A stretch of 64,000 nucleotides of DNA from Brevibacterium pigmentatum (GTDB taxonomy: Bacteria; Actinomycetota; Actinomycetes; Actinomycetales; Brevibacteriaceae): contig NZ_CP050153.1 of NCBI RefSeq assembly GCF_011617465.1, forward strand, positions 2,728,001 through 2,792,000, read 5' to 3'. Of this stretch, positions 1 through 8,030 are shown piece after piece. Within the stretch, counting starts at the first letter, position 1. Every line of letters begins with the position of its first letter. The position numbers and the translations under genes were made by a program. Below the pieces are notes generated by a model. It saw only the letters and a list, made by a program, of their open reading frames with translations. It was not told the origin of the DNA and did no database searches.

Positions 1-856
1 TGTCGGGTGGTTCGTCGATGTCGAATCCGAGGTCGCGCCACGACTTTGTTTTGGGGATGAACGTGCATCGGCCGTTCTGGTGATCGAACGGGCCTTCGGT
101 GTCGGGTGGATATTCGGTTCCGTGCTTCGCAATGCACGACGGGCACGTGCGAGACGAGAGTTCTGCATGCCACACGACCGCGGTCACAGTCGGGTTGGCG
201 ATGTTCTGTGCCCGGTTCGCAGCCCGATGAGCATCCAACTGTTCGGTGCGGGCGATTCTGAGCGCCCGTGTGAGTCCCCCGTTGAACCCTGAGCGTGCCC
301 GTTTGAGCATCTCCCGTGCTGCCCTGTCCGGATGCCAGCCACTGGGGACTGCGCGAATCAGTGCACTCTTCATCGCGTCGACAGCTTCATCCGACAGCGG
401 CAGTGATGAGGCGTGGATCTGACCGAGGGACCGTTCGATGATCTGTTCAAGTGCCGACTGGTCGACACGCGTGAACGACGGGAGCAGCTTCGAATCGACG
501 GGCGGCATCTGGGACGCCGCAACAGCGGTGGTGAGATCCGCGGTGCGTTCGACGACTTCGCGCACCGAATCCTCGAGTAGTGGCCCGAGCTCGGCTGCGA
601 GTTCACGCAGTTTCGCCGCGGTCATCGCCAACGCTCGTTGAGTGCGCGCCAGGTTCGTGATCTGCGCCGGCGTGAGCGGTTCGCCCGCAGCCTTCTTCGC
701 GAGGATGACGGCGATCGTGTCCTGCCACTCCTGGGCAACTTCCTGCCAGGCTTGCGCCCAGCGGGCAGTGAGTGCCCGGGTGGAGGCGTCAACATAGTCG
801 TCGACCATGGCTCGCAATTCGGCGGCCCGACGTAGCGTCAACTCTGTGATGGCCAC
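1..856 (-). CDS. Phage head morphogenesis protein (Mu gpF-like / minor capsid), 3' truncated by window edge
   Basis: The frame is open from a GTG at 856 down to position 1 with no stop, so the gene continues outside the window (at least 285 codons). It starts 12 bases after the portal stop with a strong GAGGAGG ribosome site. The visible protein begins MAITELTLRRAAELRAMV and is helical. It then shows an F-type core (RIARTEQLDAHRAANRAQ) followed by a Cys/His cluster (SRTCPSCIAKHGTEYPP and a later HQNGRC), the pattern of Mu gpF-like proteins. In related phages this protein sits next to portal and takes part in head assembly. The family call rests on the RTE and CxxC/HxxxRC pattern and on position. 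Confidence 0.8.
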   Translation of the reverse strand, partial: MAITELTLRRAAELRAMVDDYVDASTRALTARWAQAWQEVAQEWQDTIAVILAKKAAGEPLTPAQITNLARTQRALAMTAAKLRELAAELGPLLEDSVREVVERTADLTTAVAASQMPPVDSKLLPSFTRVDQSALEQIIERSLGQIHASSLPLSDEAVDAMKSALIRAVPSGWHPDRAAREMLKRARSGFNGGLTRALRIARTEQLDAHRAANRAQNIANPTVTAVVWHAELSSRTCPSCIAKHGTEYPPDTEGPFDHQNGRCTFIPKTKSWRDLGFDIDEPPD

Positions 857-868
857 GCCGAACCTCCT

Positions 869-2419
869 CTACTGGTTGAGCACTGCTGCGGGATCCTCGC
901 CCCGGTTGTACGCATCCACGGCCGCATCCCCGGCACTGATATTTGGGTCGATGAAGTTGCCGGCGTCGTCGGTGAACTGGTCGAGGATCTCGTCGACATC
1001 CCTGACTCCGAGTGCACGGAGTAGGAGCCGCATCGTCTCCAACGGTGGGAGCTTCTGTGTTGCGTCGGCATCGACAATGGCTTTCACCATGACGTCAATG
1101 GGAGTGTCGTCGAGTTCCGGCCAGGTGAACGTGATCGTGCGGTCGTCTTCGTTGCCGAGGACAACTTCCTGCCGGCCCGTGTACGGGTCTGCTTTCACCC
1201 CGCCCTTGAGAGGTCCGCGGGGCGAGAGGACGGCTTGATCGATGACGTGGTTGAGGATGGCCCGGTAGGTTTCCGTCCACACGTCACGGCGTCCCTGCAT
1301 CTGCAACCGTGTTGGCTGGTTCAGGGTTTCCGCGACAGCACGTGCGCCGGTCTGCCCGGGGTCGGACATGAGCGTCGTGACAGGGATCCCGAACGCAGCC
1401 GCGACCATCGTGGCCAGCGGCCGGCCCGACTCGGCATCGATAGTGGCGCCAGTCTTCGGGACGGCCTCGAGTTGTGTGCCCGCGTCCCCGCCGACGATGC
1501 CACCAGCCTCAGTGAGGCTGTTGAGCTGGGAGCGCATCTGCTGGGCGGTGTTCTTCTTGCCCGACATCTTCCAAGCGATCCGGGACAAGGCTTTGGTGAG
1601 CTTTGCCCAGTCGTCAAGGAAACCCGTGTACCCGCGAGCCCAGGGTAGGGCGGCGTAGGCGTCTCCGATGCCGTACTTGCCGACCTTGTTGACGGCTGTG
1701 TGGTGCACGCTGGCGGACCAGTCGACGGGGTTGCCGTCAATGACTGGGAACTTCCGAGTCGGGTTATACCCGAGCGCCGGATACCAGGTGGTCTTCTGAC
1801 GAGTGGTGACTTTCGCGGTGCGTTCACCGATCGTTGTTTCAACGTAGTCGCGACGGTAGAACCACGGTTCGGATGCATCCTCGGGGTTAGTGAGGATGTC
1901 CGTGACTTCGAGCGGGTCGAGAGTGCGAACGCGAACGAACCCAGTATCGGGCGCGGTGAACAGGATCGCGTACATGTTACCGTCCGTCGACAACTGGCGC
2001 TCCAGCTGCTCGTGTGCCTGGTGGCCAGTGAACGCGGCCCGGTTACCCGGGTCGTCAAGGAAAGCTTGGATGACGGTGTTCACGTCCTGCGTGCCCGTCT
2101 CTTTGCCATCGGCGGCAACGACACCAATGCCGCCGTTGCCGTGGATATACCCGGTGCGGACGGCAATCCCTCGGGCGATCAAGGGGTTCGCGATGGCCAT
2201 GACCCTGCAGGCCTGCGCGGCCTGCTTGCGACCCTCAGGTGAGAGGTCGCGTTCCGTCTGGTCACCGAGCTTCGACCACCCGGCGTCCTCGGCGAACATG
2301 CGGGATAGCTGCTCGTACGATTCCTCGAGACGGAACGACAGGGTATCGACTTCACCCTTGAGCCGGTTCACTTCCGGGTCCGTGGACTCTTGGAGGCCGA
2401 GCCAATTGCGAATACCCAT
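869..2419 (-). CDS. Phage portal protein
   Basis: A 516-residue protein, a usual size for SPP1 gp6/HK97-type portals. It would form the dodecameric channel at one capsid vertex through which DNA is packaged. It starts with a short coiled-coil-like stretch (LKGEVDTLSFRLEESYEQL). The central part is mixed alpha/beta, and the C-terminal part carries the typical GVRDVDEILDQF segment near the end. It lies 15 bases downstream of the large terminase gene and immediately upstream of the gpF-like gene, the canonical terminase-portal-head order. The start ATG at 2419 gives MGIRNWLGLQESTDPEVNRL. Confidence 0.88.
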   Translation of the reverse strand: MGIRNWLGLQESTDPEVNRLKGEVDTLSFRLEESYEQLSRMFAEDAGWSKLGDQTERDLSPEGRKQAAQACRVMAIANPLIARGIAVRTGYIHGNGGIGVVAADGKETGTQDVNTVIQAFLDDPGNRAAFTGHQAHEQLERQLSTDGNMYAILFTAPDTGFVRVRTLDPLEVTDILTNPEDASEPWFYRRDYVETTIGERTAKVTTRQKTTWYPALGYNPTRKFPVIDGNPVDWSASVHHTAVNKVGKYGIGDAYAALPWARGYTGFLDDWAKLTKALSRIAWKMSGKKNTAQQMRSQLNSLTEAGGIVGGDAGTQLEAVPKTGATIDAESGRPLATMVAAAFGIPVTTLMSDPGQTGARAVAETLNQPTRLQMQGRRDVWTETYRAILNHVIDQAVLSPRGPLKGGVKADPYTGRQEVVLGNEDDRTITFTWPELDDTPIDVMVKAIVDADATQKLPPLETMRLLLRALGVRDVDEILDQFTDDAGNFIDPNISAGDAAVDAYNRGEDPAAVLNQ

Positions 2420-2434
2420 GAGGCCTCCGTTCGG

Positions 2435-3928
2435 TTAGAAGTAGCTGATAGGGATAGCGTCGTCGGCGAACTCCTCAGCGACGAGCTGTTCCTGATCGAT
2501 GAGCGGATGAAGGAGCAGGTTATTGATTGCCTGCGAGAGGGCATCCACACAATCGTCATGAACTCCGTCTGGAAAGGCTCTCGCCTCTTCGATCAGGTCA
2601 TCCACGCCAGGGAATAGCTGTGACGACGGGAGAATGATGTTCTTCGAGAACGCGAGCGGGGACACCGCTGATGCTCTCGACATCTTCGAGCCTTGCGGTT
2701 CGACCGGGACGAGGCCGGGTATTGAGTGTTGCAATGCGTTGATGACTGCAGGGCCATTGGCCTTGTTTTCAACAAGCTTCATTGTGGCTTGGGGCCAGCG
2801 TGCCGACATGGACTTGATCGCGTCCACTGTCGTCTTGAAGTTCATGCGTTCGCGCACCTGGTCGACAAGGTAGGCGTTGATACCCACGCGCAGCCATGTC
2901 TGCCCGACCACGAAGTCTGAACCGTCAGTGTCGGAGAAAGTGAGATCCCAGGACTGGGCGACCTCGTAGCCATTCTCTGCGAGACCGGGGACGATTCGTA
3001 CCCCATCGGGCCTCTCGACCCACATCGGCTGCTCGTAGCGCTCCCACTCCTTCGGGAACACGCCACCATCGTCGACCGTGGGGTTTCCTTGATAGAGACT
3101 CTGGAACACCTTCGGCCCGACAGCGGTCTTGATCTGCTCCCACTGCTCGACAGTGCGGCGGCGAGCCGATTGCAACCACTCCCCCGGCTTGCGGCCAAGG
3201 GGGTCGTTCTCTTCTGCCTGGGCGGGAATGTTGATGACTCGCCAGCGGTCGGCATCCTCGGCCTTCAGGAGCCGCCCTGCGAGGTCGTCTTCGTGCCATC
3301 GGGTGAGCACCAGAATTACGGGCGCGCCGGGTGCGAGACGCGTGTTCGCAACGGAGGTCCAGAAGTTCCATGCACGCTCTCGGTAGGTTTTGGAGAACGC
3401 TTGTTCGAGGTTTGAGATCGGGTCATCGATGAATAGCGCGTCCACTGCTTTACCGGTGAGTCCACCGGATAGTCCGACTGCACGGACGCCACCTTGACGG
3501 CCGGCGATGCGGAAGCGACGGATTGCGTTATTGTCCGCGGCGATGCGCAGCCCGAGGTCGAGTGAGCCTTCGTCGCCTTGGTTGTCCTCGATGTGGTTGC
3601 GAATGTTTCGTCCGAACTCTTCGGCGAGGTCTTGGGCGTAGGACACGACTGCGACACGACGGTCAGGGTTGCGGGTGAGGAACCAGAGTGGCCCGAACGT
3701 GGTCACGCGGGTGCTCTTCCCCTCCTGGGGTGGCAGGTTCAGGATGAGCCGGTCGTTGCGACCTGCTTCGACATCTACGAGTGCTTGGTCGATGACATCG
3801 AGCGCAGGCGTCTGCACGGTATTCGGTTCAATCGCTCGGGCTAGTTCGCCAGGGGTTTCCCAGCGGTGCAAGTCCTGGCCCTGCGACTCGAGCTTATCGG
3901 CCAGTGCTGTCATCCAGTCGACCGACAT
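2435..3928 (-). CDS. Phage terminase large subunit
   Basis: Packaging ATPase-nuclease that threads phage DNA into the prohead. The protein has 497 residues from ATG 3928; that start is preferred over an in-frame ATG at 3940 because GGAGGTGAGC precedes it. An atypical Walker A (LPPQEGKST, Gly-Lys-Ser at about 70-72) is followed by a Walker B (ALFIDDPI, acidic pair at about 168-169). The C-terminal RNase H-like nuclease region includes SWDLTFSDTDGSDFVV. Similar Gln-containing P-loops are known in terminase families. It is followed directly by portal. About 200 bases without a gene, including a hairpin, lie upstream. Confidence 0.93.
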   Translation of the reverse strand: MSVDWMTALADKLESQGQDLHRWETPGELARAIEPNTVQTPALDVIDQALVDVEAGRNDRLILNLPPQEGKSTRVTTFGPLWFLTRNPDRRVAVVSYAQDLAEEFGRNIRNHIEDNQGDEGSLDLGLRIAADNNAIRRFRIAGRQGGVRAVGLSGGLTGKAVDALFIDDPISNLEQAFSKTYRERAWNFWTSVANTRLAPGAPVILVLTRWHEDDLAGRLLKAEDADRWRVINIPAQAEENDPLGRKPGEWLQSARRRTVEQWEQIKTAVGPKVFQSLYQGNPTVDDGGVFPKEWERYEQPMWVERPDGVRIVPGLAENGYEVAQSWDLTFSDTDGSDFVVGQTWLRVGINAYLVDQVRERMNFKTTVDAIKSMSARWPQATMKLVENKANGPAVINALQHSIPGLVPVEPQGSKMSRASAVSPLAFSKNIILPSSQLFPGVDDLIEEARAFPDGVHDDCVDALSQAINNLLLHPLIDQEQLVAEEFADDAIPISYF

Positions 3929-4024
3929 GCTCACCTCCATGAAGTTGACCCCGCTTTAAACGAGTACGGGAAACTCGAACCACGGCGGCAAGGTAGCGAG
4001 CCCGGTGCTGTGGTTGGTAAGGGT

Positions 4025-4068
4025 GAGACCCCCGGAGCCAGCAGCAGCGCGGCTTCTACGGGGGTCTC
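4025..4068. terminator. Stem-loop upstream of large terminase
   Basis: A perfect 10-bp inverted repeat (GAGACCCCCG at 4025-4034, CGGGGGTCTC at 4059-4068), with a second small GAGCC/GGCTTC pairing inside the loop. It lies in the roughly 195-base gene-free stretch between the 114-residue protein gene and large terminase. There is no U-tract on the leftward transcript, so it could be a weak terminator, an RNA processing signal or part of a packaging site. Confidence 0.5.
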
Positions 4069-4123
4069 AGGTGGTGGGTAGAAAAGTGACAAACACCCCA
4101 CCACGATTAGGGGGCGGATGCGG

Positions 4124-4468
4124 TCAGTCTGGGGTTTCCGTCCGATACTTGACTGGCATCCGGTTTCTTCGTTCTCGTTCGTCCTGCCGGACCTTGCGTG
4201 CACATTTGGGGCAGGCACCGTCTTCGTCAGGGTTGAACGCGAGTGGATATTGGACTTCGACGAGAGTCCCGCAGGCAGCCTTCACTCGATCGTCGACGTT
4301 GATCTTCGTGAGGGGTTTGTATATTCCACCGACCGTGCCCATGCGTACGGCGTGGAATTCGTCTACCACTTCGGGCAGGAATTCTTCTTCCGGGTAGCCC
4401 ACTCGTTTCGGCATGGGTTTCGCGAAGCGGGCCGCTGCATAGAATCGGGGAGTTGGTTTCCAGTCCAA
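4124..4468 (-). CDS. Phage hypothetical protein, 114 residues, possible zinc-binding C-terminus
   Basis: I do not recognise the family. The chosen start is TTG at 4468, because GAGGAACTGAC precedes it at normal spacing and no ATG fits. The C-terminal half has AACGTLVEVQYP and then GACPKCARKVRQDERERR, three cysteines that could bind zinc next to a very basic tail. This suggests nucleic-acid contact. It sits between a small helix-turn-helix protein gene and the terminase, so a packaging or late regulatory role is possible but unproven. Confidence 0.7.
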   Translation of the reverse strand: MDWKPTPRFYAAARFAKPMPKRVGYPEEEFLPEVVDEFHAVRMGTVGGIYKPLTKINVDDRVKAACGTLVEVQYPLAFNPDEDGACPKCARKVRQDERERRNRMPVKYRTETPD

Positions 4469-4552
4469 GTCAGTTCCTCACTGAACTACACGGATGTAAT
4501 TTACCCGCTGACGCTAGTCTAACATTTGATTGTCCCATCGGGAAGAAGCGAC

Positions 4553-4747
4553 TCACCGTATCACCGGGTTCTTTTTCCGCGCCTGTAGTTCCGCTTTCGC
4601 AATGTCTTCGACGCACATCATGAGTGGTAGCCGGCGGGAAAGTCGGGCTTCCCGAATTACGTACTGTTCGCGCCACCTGTTGACAGTTGAGCGGGACACT
4701 TCGAATAGTTCGGTTGCTTCCTGCATTGTCACCCATTTTTTCGTCAT
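4553..4747 (-). CDS. Small helix-turn-helix DNA-binding protein
   Basis: A 64-residue protein, MTKKWVTMQEATELFEVSRSTVNRWREQY at its N-terminus, matching the HTH_17/MerR-like winged helix of excisionase-type proteins. The gene overlaps the upstream gene by ATGA. Its position at the boundary between the small-gene region and the packaging genes would suit a late-gene regulator or a packaging-recognition protein. It is too short for a standard small terminase, and a zinc-knuckle protein at 6,958 is a better candidate for that job. Confidence 0.75.
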   Translation of the reverse strand: MTKKWVTMQEATELFEVSRSTVNRWREQYVIREARLSRRLPLMMCVEDIAKAELQARKKNPVIR

Positions 4748-5373
4748 GCTGCTCGCCCCTTCGCTGCCTGCTCAGCTCGGTGTTGCAATCGCTGTTCGGC
4801 GATTTCGGTTTCCGTGTGCCACCTGCCGCAGGACTCGCAGACGAACGTTTCGTCGAATCCGAACGATCGGGGTGGGTGCATGTACACGAGCATCACTTCG
4901 CAGGCGATGCATCTGACTGGAAGGTGCTGGCGGGGCGCTTCTGCAGGGTATTTCTTGGTTGCCTTCAACCATCGTTTGATGATGTCGCGTTGGATACTTT
5001 CAGTGAGGTCATTATCGCGAACCATGGGGAGTTGGTGTTCGATGAAGCGTGCGAGGGTACGGGATTGTGCGAATGCGGTTTCTGGTGGGGTGTTGGCTGG
5101 TAGCCCGTTTTCTCGGTTTTTGGCCCAGGCGATTGTGGTGGGTGGTTTCGTTCCGAGCTCGTCTGCGATGCAGGCGGCGTGCTCGCGGAGTGTGGCGTAG
5201 AGGTCGTCTGCGTCGTCGACTGGTCCGAGTTGGATGGGCGCGGTGAGTTTCGCTCCGGGTGCTGCCCGTCCGGTGGTGCCTGATCGTCCTGGTTCGAGGT
5301 AGCCGCGGAGTTCCCCGATAAGGCCGGGGATTTCTGTGAGCGCGGCGTGAAAGCCTGGGTGTGGGTAGCTCAT
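4744..5373 (-). CDS. Phage hypothetical protein with C-terminal zinc ribbon
   Basis: A 209-residue protein. The N-terminal two thirds is helical and unremarkable. The C-terminal part carries two CxxC pairs (RCIACEVM and VCESCGRWHTETEI) separated by about 25 residues, a classic zinc ribbon, and ends in a basic helix (RLQHRAEQAAKGRAA). Comparable proteins are common in actinophage early or middle regions and have no assigned function. It overlaps both neighbours by four bases and is therefore translationally coupled. Confidence 0.78.
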   Translation of the reverse strand: MSYPHPGFHAALTEIPGLIGELRGYLEPGRSGTTGRAAPGAKLTAPIQLGPVDDADDLYATLREHAACIADELGTKPPTTIAWAKNRENGLPANTPPETAFAQSRTLARFIEHQLPMVRDNDLTESIQRDIIKRWLKATKKYPAEAPRQHLPVRCIACEVMLVYMHPPRSFGFDETFVCESCGRWHTETEIAEQRLQHRAEQAAKGRAA

Positions 5374-5531
5374 TCGTGTGCCTCTCTGCCGTCGAGGGAT
5401 CGGTGGGTGATGATCCAGAAGTCTCCGTGCTCGTCGGGCGCGAATTCGACGTGTGGACCGCAGACGCAGTTCTCGCCGTCTGTGTGTTCGATGTGATCGT
5501 CTGCGGGGATGATCTCGGCGTAGTCAGGCAT
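5370..5531 (-). CDS. Small acidic phage protein, 53 residues
   Basis: Start ATG at 5531 (MPDYAEIIPADDHIEH), preceded by AAAGGGGACC. A longer upstream-extended reading is rejected because it runs through the preceding gene in the wrong frame. The protein is acidic, with one CVCGPHVEF pair that could help bind a metal. It overlaps the next gene at its 3' end by four bases (ATGA). Function unknown. Confidence 0.68.
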   Translation of the reverse strand: MPDYAEIIPADDHIEHTDGENCVCGPHVEFAPDEHGDFWIITHRSLDGREAHE

Positions 5532-5739
5532 GTGGTCCCCTTTCGATGTAGGCGTGGTCGTTCCACGCGTTGCCGCAGCAGTGGCAGTGGAAACCAACAG
5601 CGGTCCCGCCGATGCCGTCGGAGGTGTACACGGGTTCACGGTGGTCGTGGAGGCAGATGATGGTCGTCCTGGCCTCGCGTTCGCATAGCACCTTCTCGTC
5701 GACGGTCTCGTGGGTGCAGTCTTCGTGGCCGGGCTTCAT
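5524..5739 (-). CDS. Small Cys/His-rich phage protein, 71 residues
   Basis: MKPGHEDCTHETVDEKVLCE at the N-terminus, then HCHCCGNAW. Six cysteines and seven histidines in 71 residues indicate metal binding, probably zinc. It overlaps the following gene by eight bases and the preceding one by an ATGA. No known family recognised. Confidence 0.7.
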   Translation of the reverse strand: MKPGHEDCTHETVDEKVLCEREARTTIICLHDHREPVYTSDGIGGTAVGFHCHCCGNAWNDHAYIERGPHA

Positions 5740-5891
5740 GCGTCCTCCTTGGCGTCGTTTGCGGTCGCTTGCATCCCGCGCAGTGCGTCCAGGAACTCGC
5801 TCTGCCAGTGGTCAGCCTCCGCCTGGGCGAGGTCGCGCTCGGTGTGCGTCATGGGCCACGTGGTGCCGGTCTTTGTCGGTTTGCCCGTCAT
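5736..5891 (-). CDS. Tiny phage protein, 51 residues
   Basis: Start ATG 5891, stop 5736-5738. It reads MTGKPTKTGTTWPMTHTERD and then a helical, acidic C-terminus. Both ends form ATGA overlaps with neighbours, which is the main reason for calling it real. The amphipathic C-terminal helix (DLAQAEADHWQSEFLDAL) suggests self-association or partner binding. Function unknown. Confidence 0.66.
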   Translation of the reverse strand: MTGKPTKTGTTWPMTHTERDLAQAEADHWQSEFLDALRGMQATANDAKEDA

Positions 5892-6088
5892 GCGTCCTCC
5901 TGCCAGTCGGTCGGGGCATCGCGGCCTTCTTCGGCATCACGCTTTGCGGCGGCTAATCCGTACTGGATCGTGCCGTCAAGGAGTCCTTGGTATCGCTCTG
6001 ATGTGAAGTTCATGAGAACCCAGTTCGCCAGGCGCACAGCAAGCCCCTCGATCAACGGGCTCGGCTCAAATCTCGGCAGCATCTTCAT
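5888..6088 (-). CDS. Small phage protein, 66 residues
   Basis: Starts MKMLPRFEPSPLIEGLAVRL and contains AAAKRDAEEGRDAPTDW. It is coupled to both neighbours by overlaps of four bases. Helical, mildly acidic and soluble; no recognised domain. Confidence 0.7.
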   Translation of the reverse strand: MKMLPRFEPSPLIEGLAVRLANWVLMNFTSERYQGLLDGTIQYGLAAAKRDAEEGRDAPTDWQEDA

Positions 6089-6213
6089 TCATCCTCCTGG
6101 TGGCAGTCGCATCCGCATTCGGTGGGTTCGTCGTTGATGTCGTCCCAGGCTTGCAGGTCGCACTTGCGGTCATTGCCGTCTCGGCAATCTGGGCTGAGGA
6201 ATACGGGGGTCAT
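6085..6213 (-). CDS. Tiny Cys-rich phage protein, 42 residues
   Basis: Start ATG 6213 with CAAGGAGAG just upstream. The sequence MTPVFLSPDCRDGNDRKCDL, then ECGCDCHQEDE, has five cysteines in 42 residues and so could be a miniature metal-binding protein. Both ends overlap neighbours by ATGA. The CxCxCH ending resembles those of other tiny genes in this cluster. Confidence 0.63.
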   Translation of the reverse strand: MTPVFLSPDCRDGNDRKCDLQAWDDINDEPTECGCDCHQEDE

Positions 6214-6374
6214 ACGCTCTCCTTGGCCTTGTGTGTCAAGTGGTAGTAGCGGCAGTGTGGGCACTTGTATGCCCGCTGCTCGAGGTCGGGCCGATGCGAC
6301 TTGTCTTTCCATTGGATCTTCGCCAGTTGGAGTTTCGCGGCGATCATGTCGCGGTACTTCACCTTGCGGCACAT
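6210..6374 (-). CDS. Tiny basic phage protein with CxxC/H finger, 54 residues
   Basis: ATG 6374 follows GGAAGGGTGACTGGTC. MCRKVKYRDMIAAKLQLAKI is basic and helical. The C-terminus has YKCPHCRYYHLTH, a compact zinc-finger-like CxxCx4HxxH, which makes nucleic-acid binding plausible. The stop overlaps the next ATG. It lies outside the usual minimum gene length but has every sign of a real gene. Confidence 0.68.
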   Translation of the reverse strand: MCRKVKYRDMIAAKLQLAKIQWKDKSHRPDLEQRAYKCPHCRYYHLTHKAKESV

Positions 6375-6380
6375 GACCAG

Positions 6381-6704
6381 TCACCCTTCCCTGAGTTTGT
6401 TGATCTTCGCGGCTTCGCTGTCGTCGCAGATCCTTGCCGTGTATGTGTGCTTGAGGAATCCACTTAGGTCGTCGTCAGGGGCTACCGCGTCGGGCGCTCC
6501 AAGAACTCGGTGCCCTTCAATGTCCTTCATGAGCGCGGTGATCGTGATCGCGTCGTGTTGCATGTGGAGTTCGGTGACTGCTGATGGGTCGAGGCCGAGG
6601 GCTTCGATGGCGGCACGGATCTGGCTTCGGCTGATGGCCTTGTTTGCGATTCCTGGCTGGTTGTCGAGGTCGAAGGTGTACTTGCGGTCGATGTTGTTGC
6701 TCAT
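6381..6704 (-). CDS. Phage hypothetical protein, 107 residues
   Basis: Starts MSNNIDRKYTFDLDNQPGIA. The protein is soluble and contains a segment (ALGLDPSAVTELHMQHDAI) that looks like an alpha-beta unit. It overlaps the preceding gene by ATGA and is separated from the next start by six bases. No domain recognised. Confidence 0.75.
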   Translation of the reverse strand: MSNNIDRKYTFDLDNQPGIANKAISRSQIRAAIEALGLDPSAVTELHMQHDAITITALMKDIEGHRVLGAPDAVAPDDDLSGFLKHTYTARICDDSEAAKINKLREG

Positions 6705-6961
6705 GGTGTGTTCACTTTCTGTAATCCGGTGATGTTCTCTTCGAGTTTTTCGGCGATCATGCTGGCCGCGTGAGTCCAGAGCATTGCCCCGGTTGCGGCC
6801 ATGTTTTCGGCCTGCTCGATCGCCTCAGTTGCGATCACCTCCTGGTGGTGGGCGATGCTCCAGCCGTCCGGTGTGCGCCCGAGTCGGTCGTATTCGAGTG
6901 CCAGGAGTCCTGCTGCGCGTTGGAGGCGTTGCCGTTGCGCCATGACTTGTTGGATGGTCAT
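6701..6961 (-). CDS. Phage hypothetical protein, 86 residues, all-helical
   Basis: MTIQQVMAQRQRLQRAAGLLAL begins a predicted long helix; the rest (EVIATEAIEQAENMAATGAM) is also helical. It overlaps the probable small terminase gene by ATGA. Proteins of this type occur beside small terminase genes in actinophages, but no function is assigned. Confidence 0.73.
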   Translation of the reverse strand: MTIQQVMAQRQRLQRAAGLLALEYDRLGRTPDGWSIAHHQEVIATEAIEQAENMAATGAMLWTHAASMIAEKLEENITGLQKVNTP

Positions 6962-7593
6962 TTGCCGCTCCCTGCGAGGTTGCGGAGGATCCGCGGGATC
7001 TCGGTGGCCGCGGTTTGCATCTGCTCGGGTGTGGCTTGGATGGCGGTGAGGAGGGATGTGAGGACGGTTTCGAACTGGGCGCCCGTCTGCTCCGCAAGCT
7101 TGACTTGGCGTTCGTCGACGCCGGCCTTCAACGTCTCAGCCGCGTACCGGGCGAGCTGGTCCTGGGCTTTGTGCAACAGCGTGTACACGACGTGCTGGCG
7201 GGCTTCCTCGGTGCGTTCGAACTGTTCCCCGAACTCGGGGTTGTCCTTGCCGACGACCTTGGTTTCACCCCACCAGAGGTCGCCGTCGGTTTCGAGGAGT
7301 TCCACTTGGTGCCGCAACCATTCGACTTCGCCGGCTTTGGATGCGACGAGGTCGAGGAGCGCCTGCGCAGGGTCAAGGTTCTCGTGGGGTGTGCCCAACC
7401 TGCGGGCGACGCGGGTGAGTTTCTCCTGCTCGAGGTTCCGGCTAGCGGCTGCCCTGGCCTTCTTCGATCCCCCACCGTGGCGCAGGCACACGCGGAGACC
7501 GCGGACAGGGTAGTTGCGGCATTGGTCCCCAGGTCGCTTCTTCGACTCGGCCTGACACTTCTTCGGATCCCAGTTGCTCTTGTCGACGGCCAT
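6958..7593 (-). CDS. Probable terminase small subunit (HGG zinc-knuckle family)
   Basis: A 211-residue protein from ATG 7593 (MAVDKSNWDPKKCQAESKKR), with GAGGAATGTGAC upstream; an in-frame ATG at 7614 would overlap the previous gene more deeply. The N-terminal zinc-knuckle pattern (KCQAESKKRPGDQC, then LRVCLRHGGGSKKARAAA) followed by a helical, negatively charged C-terminal region matches actinophage proteins often annotated as small terminases or terminase-adjacent proteins. The C-terminal half has a coiled-coil-like oligomerisation region. Unusually, about eleven small genes separate it from the large subunit. The assignment is by pattern, not by a definitive signature. Confidence 0.6.
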   Translation of the reverse strand: MAVDKSNWDPKKCQAESKKRPGDQCRNYPVRGLRVCLRHGGGSKKARAAASRNLEQEKLTRVARRLGTPHENLDPAQALLDLVASKAGEVEWLRHQVELLETDGDLWWGETKVVGKDNPEFGEQFERTEEARQHVVYTLLHKAQDQLARYAAETLKAGVDERQVKLAEQTGAQFETVLTSLLTAIQATPEQMQTAATEIPRILRNLAGSGK

Positions 7594-7594
7594 G

Positions 7595-7816
7595 TCACAT
7601 TCCTCGCAGTTCAACGGTGTCGAGGACGTCGATTCTGGCCCCGAGCGGGACTGTGTGCAGGTGGTCGTTGATCTGGAGGGTGATGGTGCCTGGGGTGGCT
7701 GTGTGGATGGCGTGGAGGGTGCCTCTGCGGCAGTAGCCGAGGGCGGACCAGGTGGGGAATGAGACGGTGGAGCCGATGTGGTCGGCGGTCAGCTCCGAAA
7801 CGTATTGGATCTTCAT
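7595..7816 (-). CDS. Small beta-rich phage protein, 73 residues
   Basis: MKIQYVSELTADHIGSTVSF, then TLHAIHTATPGTITLQIND, then an alternating beta pattern to the end. It looks like a small OB- or SH3-like barrel. Its stop lies one base before the next start, at the GAGGAATGTGAC ribosome site. Function unknown. Confidence 0.74.
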   Translation of the reverse strand: MKIQYVSELTADHIGSTVSFPTWSALGYCRRGTLHAIHTATPGTITLQINDHLHTVPLGARIDVLDTVELRGM

Positions 7817-7871
7817 ACCCGAAGCTAAACGCCGGACACGGGAGAGTTACCAGGGACGACACGCCGGTGTG

Positions 7872-8030
7872 TCAGGGTTTCCTGGATCGTTGGTTGAGTG
7901 CCCATGCGAGAGTGCGGAGCGGCGCTGCTATCCACCATGCGAGAACGTCGGGGCGGGCTCGTGTGGGACGTTCGGGCCGGTGGAGGTTGCGCCGGTAACG
8001 CTGGTACAGCCAGCGGTCGTAGGACTTCAT
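7872..8030 (-). CDS. Small very basic phage protein, 52 residues
   Basis: ATG 8030 overlaps the preceding stop (ATGA); the longer in-frame extension is in the body of the previous gene and is rejected. MKSYDRWLYQRYRRNLHRPE is strongly basic, and the second half (DVLAWWIAAPLRTLAWALN) is an amphipathic or membrane-associating helix. A basic, Trp-rich helix of this type could touch membranes or nucleic acid. Confidence 0.62.
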   Translation of the reverse strand: MKSYDRWLYQRYRRNLHRPERPTRARPDVLAWWIAAPLRTLAWALNQRSRKP

